Notes: a model not told the origin generated them from the letters alone. A stretch of 64,000 bases of DNA from Antarcticibacterium sp. 1MA-6-2 (GCF_021535135.1 NZ_CP091036.1:1488001-1552000); one strand, 5' to 3'; counted from the first letter of the stretch, positions 40,278-50,871 are shown. Made by a program: numbers and translations.

Positions 40278-41288
40278 TTACCACTTCATAATGGCACTAG
40301 CCCAGGTAAATCCACTACCGAAGGCGGCAAGTACGATAGTATCTCCTTCTTTAATTTTCCCATCTTCCCAGGCTTCTGTCAAAGCAATAGGAATAGACGC
40401 AGCTGTAGTATTTCCGTATTTCTGAATGTTATTGTAAACTTTATCATCACTTAGCTTCATCTTTTGTTGAATGAACTGAGAGATCCTTAAGTTTGCCTGG
40501 TGCGGAATCAACATATCAATATCCCCCACCTCGAGTCCATTGGCTTCAAGCCCTTCATTAATAACCTCTGAAAATCTTTGAATGGCATTTTTAAAAACAA
40601 ACTGGCCATTCATATAGGGGTAGTATGGAATATCATCTCCCTGGGGATTTTCCGCAATGATTTCCGGAATCCAATGCATTGTACTTGGCCCTTTAAGTGA
40701 TAATTCCAGAGCATGTTTTCCTTCTGAATGTAAGTGTGTAGAAAGGATTCCCTGCCCGTTATGATCGCTACGGGTAACCACAGCAGCCCCTGCACCGTCT
40801 CCAAATATTACCGAAACTGACCTTCCCCGGGTAGTAAAATCTAAGCCACCACTGTGATTCTCACTTCCAATTACCAGAATATTCCTGTACATCCCGGTTT
40901 TAATAAATTGATCTGCAACAGAAAGGGCGTATATAAATCCACTGCACTGGTTGCGCACATCCAGGGCGGGACAGGTGTGAATATCCAGCATTTCCTGAAC
41001 CTGAACTCCACAGCCCGGGAAATAATAATCGGGGCTCAGAGTAGCAAATACGATAAAATCAATATCATCCTTGGAAATTTTAGCTCTTTCCAAAGCAATT
41101 TTGGCAGCCTTTACTCCCATTGTTGCCGTGGAATTTCCATCTCCTTTTTTAATATGCCTTCTCTCCTTAATACCTGTTCTTTCCTGAATCCAGGCGTCAT
41201 TGGTATCCATAATTTGGGAAAGGTCCTCATTAGTTACCACATTCTCGGGAACATAACTTCCTAATCCGGCAATTTTTGACTGATACAT
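40278..41288 (-). CDS. fabH: 3-oxoacyl-ACP synthase III (FabH)
   Basis: 336 residues, intact. This ketosynthase starts fatty acid synthesis by condensing an acyl-CoA with malonyl-ACP. The catalytic Cys is in VRNQCSGFIYAL, His in IPHQANLRI and Asn in YGNTTAASIP. The N-terminus GLGSYVPENVVTNEDL is standard. It may instead be an accessory FabH copy, since it is not in an acpP/plsX cluster. An intergenic gap of 200 bases follows toward the EF-hand gene. Confidence 0.94.
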   Translation of the reverse strand: MYQSKIAGLGSYVPENVVTNEDLSQIMDTNDAWIQERTGIKERRHIKKGDGNSTATMGVKAAKIALERAKISKDDIDFIVFATLSPDYYFPGCGVQVQEMLDIHTCPALDVRNQCSGFIYALSVADQFIKTGMYRNILVIGSENHSGGLDFTTRGRSVSVIFGDGAGAAVVTRSDHNGQGILSTHLHSEGKHALELSLKGPSTMHWIPEIIAENPQGDDIPYYPYMNGQFVFKNAIQRFSEVINEGLEANGLEVGDIDMLIPHQANLRISQFIQQKMKLSDDKVYNNIQKYGNTTAASIPIALTEAWEDGKIKEGDTIVLAAFGSGFTWASAIMKW

Positions 41289-41441
41289 TTGTTATTAATT
41301 AGGTAATTAAAATTTATTTCTCTTAAATTTAAACAATTAAATATTTTTTTGCCCCGCAATATAATAAACATTAACATCCTGTTACTTGTTAATCATTAAG
41401 CACAGATCAGGAGTCTAAAAATAATTTTAAAACCGAACATA

Positions 41442-41465
41442 GAAAAACCCCGCTTTACGGGGTTT
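41442..41465 (-). terminator. terminator after the EF-hand protein gene
   Basis: A stem ACCCCG / CGGGGT with a CTTTA loop, flanked by A-run and T-run, about 24 bases after the EF-hand stop codon. On the minus strand the stem is followed by GTTTTTCT. Confidence 0.8.
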
Positions 41466-41488
41466 CGCCTTTTCGTAAGGAAATTTTA

Positions 41489-42034
41489 CTACTGTCTCCC
41501 TTCGTCATCTATATTATAAGAAGAATTGAATCCATTATACTCATTTTCATCAAGAATACCATCCTGGTTTTGGTCTGCCTCGTTAAAGACACCCTCACCT
41601 AATTCAGTCCTGTCAACTTTGTTATCACGGTTGGCATCGAAGTTAGAATAGTAATCTGTCGATCTCATAGTATTATAAAATTCATCATTAGAGATGTTTT
41701 TATCTCTATCTGCATCATAAGTATCATAGTCATTAGTACTCAAGTATGCACTGTAGATACTATTATAACCTTCATTCCATTCATCCTGGGTTAAATTGTT
41801 ATCTCTGTCTCTGTCAAACCGATTAAAGTTTGCATCATAAAATTCACGATCAGAAATATAGTCATCACCGTCTGCATCCCAGTCAGACATACCGTTTTGA
41901 TATCCTTCATTAAATTCAGTTTGATCAATTCCTCCATCTCTGTTGGCGTCGTAATCATTGTAATCTACCTGGGCGTATGTCACAGAAGACACAAACAAAA
42001 AGAGTACTAATAGTTTAGCATTAATAGTTTTCAT
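41489..42034 (-). CDS. exported protein with six EF-hand-like calcium loops
   Basis: 181 residues with a signal peptide (residues 1-21, ending TYA). Six DxDxDG-type loops are seen in sequence: DANRDGGIDQTEF, DADGDDYISDREF, DRDRDNNLTQDEW, DADRDKNISNDEF, DANRDNKVDRTEL and DQNQDGILDENEY. They are spaced by about 25-30 residues and cover the whole mature protein. This predicts a periplasmic or secreted calcium-binding protein. Function beyond calcium binding is unknown. The gene is monocistronic, with a 304-base gap before it. Confidence 0.85.
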   Translation of the reverse strand: MKTINAKLLVLFLFVSSVTYAQVDYNDYDANRDGGIDQTEFNEGYQNGMSDWDADGDDYISDREFYDANFNRFDRDRDNNLTQDEWNEGYNSIYSAYLSTNDYDTYDADRDKNISNDEFYNTMRSTDYYSNFDANRDNKVDRTELGEGVFNEADQNQDGILDENEYNGFNSSYNIDDEGRQ

Positions 42035-42338
42035 AATATTCAGTTTTAGTTAAACATTCCTTTCGGCCAGTAAATTCTCCCTTTCATCTATTCCTTCGGA
42101 ATCTTTTATCTAACCTTTTATCTTACTCAAAACTACAGCATTAACTTACTGATATAAAGCACTTTAATATTATTAACATTGAAGAGAGTTTTTTAGTTTA
42201 ATACTAACAGATAACAGCAGTTTTGGGGCTAAATCCTGAAAAAGTGTTAGGAGAGAATTAATAAAAAGCAAAAAATTAAAAAGGAAAAGCGCCGCTTAAT
42301 AAGCCACGATTTTCCCAACAACCTAACCAATAAAAAAC
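42035..42338. other. intergenic gap, nothing clear
   Basis: About 300 AT-rich bases between the EF-hand gene (divergent side) and the end of the ABC1 kinase gene. I see a short inverted pair at 42290-42306 (AGCGCCGCTTAATAAGC) but no ORF or convincing promoter in it. Confidence 0.4.
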
Positions 42339-43647
42339 CTAATTATGAATCTTATAATTATCTATTGTCACTTTGGCTCCTAAATCGTGCATAAGATTAT
42401 AAAGGCCAAAGAACGTCCTGTTTATATATAAGAAGTGTTTACTTCCCCTGTTCCCATTCAGCTTTCGAAGTTCCTGATCTTTGCTGTACTTTTCACCTAA
42501 AGCTGTAATCCCGTTCCAAAAAGAAGCATCAGCAAAATCAAATTTTTCTGAGTGAAAAGGTTTGGTAAACAGACTGAGCATTTCGTGAAACATTGTGGTG
42601 AAAAACTCTATCTCTTCTTCGCTGTCATCTTTCCTAAGAATCTCAAGCTCAAATAACTTTTGTCTGAAAAATTCAGGATCGTCTATGCTTTTCTGGCTGG
42701 CCAATTCAAAATAAGGAACATAAAAATCTTCCGGAACCTCTTTAATACAACCAAAATCAATAACTATGAGGTTATCATCCTCATCTATAAGAAAATTTCC
42801 GGGATGAGGATCTGCATGCACAGTTTTTAGCCGATGGATTTGATACATATAAAAATCCCAAAGCGCCTGACCAATTTTATTGGCTTTTAACTGGTCCTGA
42901 TTAATTTTTGCAAATTCACTTATGTGCTTAGCCTTCCATCCAGTCCATAGTTATAATGCGTTCACTGGACAACTCTTCATAATAGCGGGGAAACTTAAGA
43001 TTTGGCAAATGTGCACAGGCTTTAGAAATATACTGACTCTGCTTTACCTCTAAAATATAATTTGTCTCCTCCAGTAGCTTCCCTTCTACTTCTTTAAAAT
43101 ATTTTTCTGAATCTTTTCCCTGTAAATTGAACATTCTGATGGCGATGGGTTTAACCATCGCCAGATCAGAACTAATACTATCTGCAACACCTGGATATTG
43201 GATTTTCACAGCAAGTTTCTTCCCATCTTTAGTAGCACGATGAACCTGACCTATACTGGCCGCATTCACCGATTCGGTTGCAAACGTATCAAACAATTCA
43301 TCGGGGTATTTACCATTATATTTCCTGAACGTTTTTCTAACAAGTGGCGCAGACAAGGGGAGTACACTAAACTGCGCAAGTGAGAATTTCTTTACATAAG
43401 CAGTTGGTAAAATGCTCTTTTCCATGGAAAGCATTTGTGCCACTTTTAAAGCACTTCCTTTCAGGCTTTTTAAGCCATCATATATATCTGTCGCGTTACT
43501 CTCATCGAGTTCCTCCCTTGAAAGGTTCTTGTCAAAAGCTTTTTTACTATAATACTTTATATAATTTCCTCCTACTTTCACCCCCGTTTGAACCATTTTA
43601 CTGGTTCTTCCAAGCTTTCCTGTAGGTATTTTATCTATTGTTTTCAT
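42339..43647 (-). CDS. ABC1/AarF (UbiB-like) atypical kinase, disrupted
   Basis: 435 residues when repaired. Kinase-like features are readable: GLKSLKGSALKVAQMLSMEKS (the KxGQ-like motif), AASIGQVHRA, the lysine in LAVKIQYPGV, the catalytic DPHPGNFLID and DFG in VIDFGCIKE. At 42926-42932 (minus strand GCTAAGC) the frame breaks between DWMEG and HISEF. Restoring GCCGGC gives DWMEGRHISEF, matching the conserved MEG(K/R)H motif. UbiB relatives act in quinone or membrane lipid homeostasis. The TetR-like gene upstream is in the same direction, 72 bases away. Confidence 0.87.
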
Positions 43648-43719
43648 CTCTATTTTAATAAAGCCTCACTATTTAGCGTGTAGGGCCAACTAAGGTCGTG
43701 AGGCCTAAGTCAGGGGGAT

Positions 43720-44397
43720 CTAGCTCATCCTTTCCTTCCAAAGGAATTTTCCAAAATCTATAACCCTATCAAGAGGGGTAGTATCAAAAATATCAAATAC
43801 TGTATTTACCGATTTTTCTATGGCAACATCTGTACTTTCAAACCGTGCTGAATCATCTTTAAGCCAAAATCGGATCAGGAACATAAGCTGAAGCCAGGTA
43901 GCTTCTGAAAAAACTGTTTCAGATTTTCGCGTAAATTTTGCTGATCTCTCATTGTCTTCCCGCACTAATTCTGAAGCATAATCTTTAACCCTTACTCTCA
44001 ATCCTTTCAACTGCTCCAGGTTTTTAAGAGGCGCAGTTCCTTGTGAAAGATTAATAAGTACATAGCTCCTGTTGGCCGTTAGTATTTCAAAAAAAGTGTA
44101 ATAGAATGTCAACAACTTTTCCCTGGTATTAAAGCTCTCGTATTCGGGTGTCCTGTTAATTACTTCAAAAGCATTATCATAGAACCTTTTCCATATAGTT
44201 TTTTGAACCCCTTCAAAACTTCCGAAAAACTGATAAAATCGTTCTTCTGTAATTCCGTTGTCTTTACAGAACTTGTAAACGCTTTGAGGATGTGGGCCAT
44301 TTTCCAGAACATAATCCATATATAGAGAAATAATATTATCCTCTGTTATTTGTTCTGTTGCACCAACTTTTGCTGTAGTTAAATTTTCCGTCTTCAT
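43720..44397 (-). CDS. TetR-like transcriptional regulator
   Basis: 225 residues. The N-terminal helix-turn-helix (ITEDNIISLYMDYVLENG, ENGPHPQSVYKFCKDNGITEERFYQFF, key motif SVYKFCKDNGITEERFYQ) resembles the TetR DNA-binding domain with the GVQKTIWKRF helix following. The C-terminal ligand domain is helical. The family is usually found next to the ABC1-kinase gene in Flavobacteria (my recollection), so it may regulate it. Frame intact. Confidence 0.75.
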   Translation of the reverse strand: MKTENLTTAKVGATEQITEDNIISLYMDYVLENGPHPQSVYKFCKDNGITEERFYQFFGSFEGVQKTIWKRFYDNAFEVINRTPEYESFNTREKLLTFYYTFFEILTANRSYVLINLSQGTAPLKNLEQLKGLRVRVKDYASELVREDNERSAKFTRKSETVFSEATWLQLMFLIRFWLKDDSARFESTDVAIEKSVNTVFDIFDTTPLDRVIDFGKFLWKERMS

Positions 44398-44530
44398 ATT
44401 TTTCTATCTTTTTCAAAGATACATATTTGTTTAATTATTATTGTAAATCGTTAAACAAAATATTTGTTAATTTTTACTGAGTTGCAGTGAAGAGTTTACA
44501 ATTTGACGGCATAGTCCATTAAACCTTACA

Positions 44531-44580
44531 CGTGTCAGTTTGTCAGCGGTTGTTGCTTGGTATTTTTTTTGACTATAGTA
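44531..44580 (+). promoter_or_regulatory. possible heat-shock-type promoter region of htpG
   Basis: Upstream of htpG are GTGTCAGTTTGTCAG (two GTCAG copies) and TTGGTATTTTTTTTGA, which has a GG-N10-GA spacing reminiscent of a sigma-54 -24/-12 promoter. The GCTTGGT within it could also be a damaged RCCGGY site, so the exact bases are uncertain. Confidence 0.3.
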
Positions 44581-44617
44581 ATGGACAAACTATACATTAA
44601 TTAAACAGAAGTAATAT

Positions 44618-46504
44618 ATGGCAACTAGTAACATCAACGTATCTGTAGAGAACATCTTTCCATTAATCAAGAAATTCCTCTACAGCGATCACGAAATCTT
44701 TTTACGGGAATTAATATCTAATGCGACAGATGCAACCCTCAAAATGAAACATCTCACCTCTATTGGAGAGACAGATGTGGAATATGGCAATCCTAAAATT
44801 GAAGTGAAGATTGACAAAGAGAAAAAGACGCTTCACGTGATTGACCAGGGAATTGGAATGACAAAGGAGGAAGTAGAGAAATACATTAATGAGGTAGCTT
44901 TTTCCGGCGCTGAAGAATTTTTAGAAAAGTATAAAGATTCTGCCAAAGACAGTGGTATCATTGGCCATTTTGGTCTGGGATTCTATTCGGCATTTATGGT
45001 AGCCAATAAAGTTGAGATCATTACAAAATCATACAAAGATGAACCTAGCGGCTCATTGGATTTGCGAGGGAACCACCCAGTTTACTCTTGAAGAAGCCGA
45101 TAAGAAAGAGCGTGGTACAGAAGTTATTCTTCACATTAACGAGGAGGACAAAGAGTTCTTGAAAGAAAGCAGGATAAGAGAACTGTTGGTGAAGTATAAC
45201 AAATTTATGCCAATCCCAATTAAGTTTGGAACTAAAGAGGAAACTTTACCTCTTCCTGAGGACGCTCCTGAAGATGCAAAGCCCGAAAAGAAAACTGTTG
45301 ATAACATTATAAATAATCCTAACCCTGCGTGGACTAAACAACCTACAGATCTTGAGGATAAAGATTATAAAGAGTTTTACCGTGAACTGTATCCTATGCA
45401 GTTCGAGGAACCGCTTTTCCATATCCATTTAAATGTTGACTATCCATTTAACCTTACAGGGATATTATATTTCCCAAAGATGGGACAGGATATGAATATC
45501 CAAAAAGATAAAATTCAACTTTATCAAAATCAGGTTTTCGTAACAGACAATGTTGAAGGGATCGTACCGGAATTCCTGACAATGTTACGTGGGGTAATCG
45601 ATTCCCCGGACATTCCTCTTAACGTTTCCCGTTCATACTTACAGGCAGATGGTGCAGTTAAAAAGATTTCCAGCTATATCACCAGAAAAGTAGCTGATAA
45701 ACTGAAATCTTTGTTCAACAACAACCGTGAAGACTTTGAGAAGAAGTGGAACGACATTAAAATTGTCATTGAATATGGAATGTTAAGTGAGGATAAGTTT
45801 TTTGAAAAAGCTGATAAATTTGCCTTATACCCTACTGTTGATAATAAATACTACACTTTTGAAGAATTAGAAGAAAAGATCAAAGAAAACCAGACAGACA
45901 AAGATGGAAATATGGTGGTCCTTTATGCTTCAAACAAAGATCAACAGCACAGTTATATTGAAGCAGCAAAGGACAAAGGTTATGAAGTTCTTTTAATGGA
46001 TTCTCCAATTGTGTCACATCTGCTTCAAAAGCTGGAAGGTTCTAAAGAAAAACTTTCGTTCGTACGTGTAGACAGTGATCACGTAAATAATCTTATTAAG
46101 AAAGATGATCAGGAGATCTCTAAACTTTCCGACGAAGAAAAGGAAAAACTAAAAGCAGATTTTGAAAAAGTTGTTCCGAAGGAAAACTACAGTATTCAGC
46201 TTGAGGCTATGGACAGCAATGCGGCTCCATTAATTATCACCCAACCGGAGTTCATGAGAAGAATGAAAGAAATGCAGCAAACCTAGGTGGAGGTATGTTT
46301 GGAATGGGTAATATGCCAGAGATGTACAACCTGGTAGTAAATACAAACCATCCTTTAGTTTCAGAAATATTAAACATCAAGACTGAAAAAAAACAGGAAA
46401 GGTTGATTAAACAATCTTTAGATCTTGCTCGTTTATCTCAAAACCTGCTGAAAGGAGAAGAATTGACAGCCTTTATTAAGAGAAGTTTTGAAATGGTAAA
46501 ATAA
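44618..46504 (+). CDS. htpG: molecular chaperone HtpG (Hsp90), twice disrupted
   Basis: 627 residues when repaired, normal for Bacteroidota. The ATPase domain contains RELISNATDA, VIDQGIGMTKEE and GHFGLGFYSAFMVA. The middle domain has PLNVSRSYLQ. The first break is at 45043-45049 (ACCTAGC), inside KDEP|AAHW. The second is at 46281-46288 (ACCTAGGT), inside MQQT|GGMFGMG. Restoring ACCGGC and ACCGGT recovers EPAAHWICEG and QQTGGGMFGMGNMPEMY. A strong terminator follows. The disruption would truncate the chaperone within its N-terminal domain if real. Confidence 0.95.
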
Positions 46505-46541
46505 CTTCCTGCAAAATCATCCGATAGGAACCTAATAGTTG

Positions 46542-46576
46542 ACCGCTTCCAGTTAAATAACAGGAAGCGGTTTTTT
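46542..46576 (+). terminator. terminator of htpG
   Basis: A nine-base stem ACCGCTTCC / GGAAGCGGT with a 12-base loop, followed by six T, 38 bases after the htpG stop codon. Confidence 0.85.
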
Positions 46577-46701
46577 ATATTTAATACCTGCCCTGAGCCT
46601 TTTTCGCATTAACCTAATCTAACAAATCCTTGTTAAAACTTTTATGGGATCGCCTGAAAGTTCTTAGCTTTTGATCAAAATTAATCTTTGATCAGGTTTA
46701 C

Positions 46702-47481
46702 ATGAAGAGAATTGTACTTATTATCCTTATTTGCTTTACAGGCTGCAAAAAGAACAATCAGGACGAAGAAGCTATTGCAGGGGACGCAGCAGCATCCTTT
46801 AAAAAAAGTATACAGGCGATGCATAATAAATCTTCCTGGGAAAATAAAGACGCTGTAGCATTTGATATTGAGCTTATTTTTAATGGGCAACAAAGACTTA
46901 AAGCGAGAGTAACCAGCCTCACCAATTCTTCAAAAATTAGATTGGATAAAAGTGATGGGACAATACTTGTATTTAATGGGGAGCAGGTGTTTTTAAGCCC
47001 GGCAGATGTTGAAGTAGAAGATGCAGGATTTGATCTTTTTGCCTGGCAATATTTTTTTGCTCTTCCTTTCAAATTAAATGATCGAGGGGCAGAAATGGAA
47101 CTACTTGGTCAAAAGAGTATGATGGGAAATATTCTTTATAGAGCCCGTTTGACAGTTGATCAAAACATTGAAGATTCTCCTAATGATTGGTACATACTTT
47201 ACCAGGAGGCAGACACTGGATTATTGTTTGCTGCTGCCTATACTGTTACCCTCAATAAGGAAAAACTACAGGCTCAAAATGATCCTCAGGCAATTATTTA
47301 CAGAAATTATGAAGTAAAAGAAGGAATTCCTGTTTCCACGAGATGGACATTCCATAACTGGAGTGAAGAAGATGGATTTGGAGAAGAAATAGGCGAAGCC
47401 CTTATTACAAACATAAGTTTCTTAGATGCTGAAGATCAAATTTTTGAAAGGCCTCAAAATTCTAAAGTACTCAACAATTAA
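46702..47481 (+). CDS. hypothetical lipoprotein (DUF6503-like)
   Basis: 259 residues. A lipobox is present (FTGC, about residue 15). The mature part is beta-rich, with WENKDAVAFDIELIFNGQQRLKARV, ILVFNGEQVFLSPADV, FAWQYFFALPFKL and a terminal strand, resembling lipoproteins with LolA/DUF6503-type folds. The assignment is weak. It converges on the hybrid kinase gene with a gap of only three bases. Confidence 0.65.
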   Translation: MKRIVLIILICFTGCKKNNQDEEAIAGDAAASFKKSIQAMHNKSSWENKDAVAFDIELIFNGQQRLKARVTSLTNSSKIRLDKSDGTILVFNGEQVFLSPADVEVEDAGFDLFAWQYFFALPFKLNDRGAEMELLGQKSMMGNILYRARLTVDQNIEDSPNDWYILYQEADTGLLFAAAYTVTLNKEKLQAQNDPQAIIYRNYEVKEGIPVSTRWTFHNWSEEDGFGEEIGEALITNISFLDAEDQIFERPQNSKVLNN

Positions 47482-47484
47482 AGT

Positions 47485-49687
47485 TTATACAGAAAGTACT
47501 TGTGAAAAGATGTTCTTATAAATCACCTGGTAGAAGACAGAAGTATCATACGGCTTAACAATAATATCGTTCATTCCTGCCTCCAGAATTTCTTCTCTAA
47601 TTTCCTCAATTTCTACTGCAGTTAGAGCGACTACTGGTACGCGGGTATTAAAGTCCCAAATTTGCCTTGTTGCTTCCAGTCCCGATATTTCCGGCATATT
47701 CACATCCATAAGAATAAGGTCGTAGAAATTAGTTTTTACTTTTGTAATAGCGTCATATCCATTATCACTAATGTCACACTGGAAACCTTTTTGTTCCAAA
47801 ATACGCCTTGTTACTACCTGGTTGATCCTGTTATCATCTACTATTAAAATTGTCTTTCCCTCGGCAGAATCGGTATAGTTTGAAGAATTTTTAAGAGCAA
47901 AGCCGCCTTCTACTGGTAGAGCCGCTTTACGGTCTTTTTCAAATTCTATTTCAAAACTAAAAACCGAGCCTTCATCCTCTGCACTTTCGAGTTTAATTTC
48001 CGAATTAAATAATACGAGAAGTTTTTTAACAATAGGTAGGCCCAAGCCCGTCCCCTGGTAATTATAATTTGCTGATTTCAACTGGGAAAACTCTTCAAAA
48101 ATTATCTGCTGTTTACTCTCAGGAATTCCTAAACCATCATCTTTTACTTCAAAATTGATCCTGCAGGTGGTGGAAGTTTTTTCCAAGAGAGATGAAGAAA
48201 TCCATATATTTCCCCTTTATGTGAATTTCATAGCATTTCCTACGAGGTTCATCAAAATTTGTGATAATCTTACAGGATCTCCTATGAGGTAAGGGTTTAT
48301 TGCAGGATCTATTTGTAGATGTATTTCATTTTTATTCTGAAGTCGTGTAAATTCAAAAGACTTCACAATGCTTCTCATTAAATCTCCCAGGTGGAACGGC
48401 AAATTTTCTAATTTTACCAGATTGGATTCCATCTTATTCATCTGCAAAACATCATTTATGAGAGCAAGTAAATAATCTGCTGAAAATTTTAAAGATTTTA
48501 GATCGTTTTCATGTTTTACGAGGCTTTTATCTTCAAGCAAAATAGAAGTAAGACCTATAACGCCATATAAAGGAGTACGTAATTCGTGGCTTACAGTAGA
48601 AAAAAACTTTGTTTTTAGGACTGAAAGTCTTTCTGCCTCTTCCTTTGCTGCCAGTAATTCTTTATTCTTTTCGCTAAGTTCATAAATTAGTTTTCTGCGG
48701 GAAAGACTTATTTTAACCAGCGCAAGGAGAATAATTAGCAGCACAATTGAGGAAAGTACCATAATGAACATTTTTTCACTGGAACGTTCAATTATTTCAT
48801 CCTTTAGCAACTGCTCATTCTTTGCTATTGCCAGATTCTTTTGATATTCGCTTACATCAAATTTAACATTTGCAGCTTCAATTTGCCGCATTCTTTCCTG
48901 CTCAAAGATCTGGTCTTTAAAGTCATTAAACTTTTGGAGAGCGAGAAAAGCATTTTCAAAATTTCCTTCAGAATATAATAGTTTTGCATATTCCTCATAA
49001 ACATGAGAGGCCTGTAAAATAAGGGAATCCTCTTCCACCATTCTTACAGCATTTTCAAAATAAGGTCTTGCTTTATCTGGTTTATTAATTCCAAGATAAT
49101 ATCTGCTTAGTTAAATTGTTGAGTTGAGATTCGATGTAAAAATCATTTCTGCCTTCATACATTTCCCAGGAGCGCTTTAAATAAGGCCAGGCTTTTGCAT
49201 ATTGTTTATTATCAATATAAGTCCAGGCGATATTTACAGTTGGAGTAAAAATATTCTCTTTGTTATCCATCCTGGTGGCAAGATTAATTACCAGGTTGTA
49301 ATAATCTATACCTTTTTGAGTAGTCTTTTTATCTTCTGAATAAATATTCCCAAGGTTATTGTAAGCTCCCAGAATAAGAGTATCATTCCCTGATTTTTGA
49401 GCATATTCAAGAGCCTGCTCATAGTGCCTTTTCGCTCTTAAAGTATCATTGAGATCATTGTAACTTGAGCCAAGAACTTTGTGAGCGTGATAATGGAAGT
49501 AATTATCATCAAATTTTTTTGCTTCATCCAGCAGCTGCATTGCAGCTTCTATAGCATCTTTATACTCGTAATTAATTAAACTTTCTTCAGAAGTTTTTTG
49601 AAGAGATATCAGGGCAGATCTGTCCTGCGCAAAATGTAGCGTAGGAAAAAGCAATAAACAAAATAAGAAATAGTAGTTTTGTTTCAA
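47485..49687 (-). CDS. hybrid sensor histidine kinase with TPR repeats, disrupted
   Basis: About 733 residues when repaired. A signal peptide (residues 1-20) precedes TPR-like repeats (about 30-300). One membrane helix (MVLSSIVLLIILLALVKI) follows, then HisKA with H-box SHELRTPLYGVIG, a catalytic ATPase domain (NLVGNAMKFT, DDGLGIP, GTGLGLPIVKKL) and a receiver (LIVDDNRINQVV, phospho-Asp in LILMDVNMPE, KPYD). Break 1 at 49105-49111 (minus strand ACTAAGC) is repaired by ACCGGC. Break 2 is a plain in-frame TAA at 48217-48219, after NAMKFT, and is not at an RCCGGY site. It is possibly a nonsense substitution of a Glu or Lys codon. Confidence 0.87.
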
Positions 49688-49848
49688 GCAGGGGGACTTA
49701 TTATGTTACATAAATAGGGATGGCAATTTACTCTATTTTAGTCAATTACCAAATAAATTTTGAATTCCCACCTTGTAAAGGAATCCATTTGCTGGCGGAG
49801 TAGTAATTTTAAATATATAAAGCAGCTCTTTAAAAACTGAATTAACCA

Positions 49849-50202
49849 ATGAACTACTCCTGGCATTTATACCTGTTGTCTCTCATTTTTATACTTGCAG
49901 GGATCATGCATTTCATAAAACCAAAGATTTACCTGCGCATTATGCCGCGCTACCTTCCAAATCACAAATTCCTGGTTTATTTAAGTGGGGCAGCTGAAAT
50001 AGCATTAGGTGCAGGCCTGCTATATCCTCCAACAAAGAACCTTGCAATCTATGGCATTATATTAATGCTCCTAATCTTCCTCCTGGTCCACTTTTATATG
50101 CTTTCTTCAAAAAAAGCAGGTGCCGGATTTCCTTTGTGGGCATTAATTTTACGCATTCCATTACAATTTCTCCTAATTTGGTGGGTTTATTCTTATTTAT
50201 AA
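49849..50202 (+). CDS. DoxX/MauE-like small membrane protein
   Basis: 117 residues with four hydrophobic helices (about 6-22, 44-60, 67-85, 95-115). The opening HLYLLSLIFILAGIMHFIKPKIYLRIMP and YLSGAAEIALGAGLL match the DoxX/MauE-like family. Function is unknown and may concern redox or quinone metabolism. It ends three bases before alkB and is likely co-transcribed. Frame intact. Confidence 0.8.
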   Translation: MNYSWHLYLLSLIFILAGIMHFIKPKIYLRIMPRYLPNHKFLVYLSGAAEIALGAGLLYPPTKNLAIYGIILMLLIFLLVHFYMLSSKKAGAGFPLWALILRIPLQFLLIWWVYSYL

Positions 50203-50205
50203 AGG

Positions 50206-50811
50206 ATGGCAAATTTCAAAAATTTACGTAAGGTTAAAACCCTTCCACTAGTAGATGCGGAAATATTTTACTATGAAAACTTCATTCCACAAGAGGAAGC
50301 CCAAGTCATTTATTCTCATTTACTCAAAACCCTGGACTGGGAGCAGCACCAGATAAAGATCTTTGGAAGAATTTTGCCGCAACCCCGTCTTACTGCTCTT
50401 TATGCAGAGACTGAAAAACCATATACCTACTCAGGTCTCACCTTAAACCCTCTAAAATTTCCTGCGGAATTAAAGGATCTCCAACAAAAACTTGAAAGAT
50501 TAACAGGGGAACACTTCTCCCATTGCCTTGCAAATCTGTACAGAACCGGAAGTGACAGTATGGGATTACATTCTGATGATGAAAAAGAACTGGGAGAAAA
50601 CCCAATAATTGCCTCGATTAGCCTTGGAAGCCTGAGGAAATTTAGACTCAAGCACAAAACAGATAAAAATCAAAAATATGAACTGGAATTGAGCAGCGGT
50701 AGTTTATTACTAATGCAGGGCAGCACCCAACATTTTTGGAAACATGAAATTCCGAAGACGAAAAAGGAGGTCAGCCCCAGGATCAACCTTACCTTCAGAA
50801 GAATCCTCTGA
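50206..50811 (+). CDS. alkB: AlkB-family alpha-ketoglutarate-dependent dioxygenase
   Basis: 201 residues, intact. The Fe(II)/2-oxoglutarate residues are visible: HxD in LHSDDEKEL, the distal histidine in FWKHEIPK, and the 2-oxoglutarate arginine in PRINLTFRR. The nucleotide-flipping region precedes it (QPRLTALYAETEKPYTYSG). It repairs alkylated bases by oxidative demethylation, or could have an RNA substrate. It follows the DoxX-like gene and ends before a hairpin terminator. Confidence 0.93.
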   Translation: MANFKNLRKVKTLPLVDAEIFYYENFIPQEEAQVIYSHLLKTLDWEQHQIKIFGRILPQPRLTALYAETEKPYTYSGLTLNPLKFPAELKDLQQKLERLTGEHFSHCLANLYRTGSDSMGLHSDDEKELGENPIIASISLGSLRKFRLKHKTDKNQKYELELSSGSLLLMQGSTQHFWKHEIPKTKKEVSPRINLTFRRIL

Positions 50812-50822
50812 TTAAGTGATAT

Positions 50823-50851
50823 AAAAAAGCCGCTCAAAGAGCAGCTTTTTT
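50823..50851 (+). terminator. terminator between alkB and the S1/P1 nuclease gene
   Basis: Imperfect stem AAAAAAGCCGCTC / GAGCAGCTTTTTT with an AAA loop, usable from both strands. The two flanking genes converge here. Confidence 0.75.
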
Positions 50852-50871
50852 ATATGGAATAGTTCTTTTGA

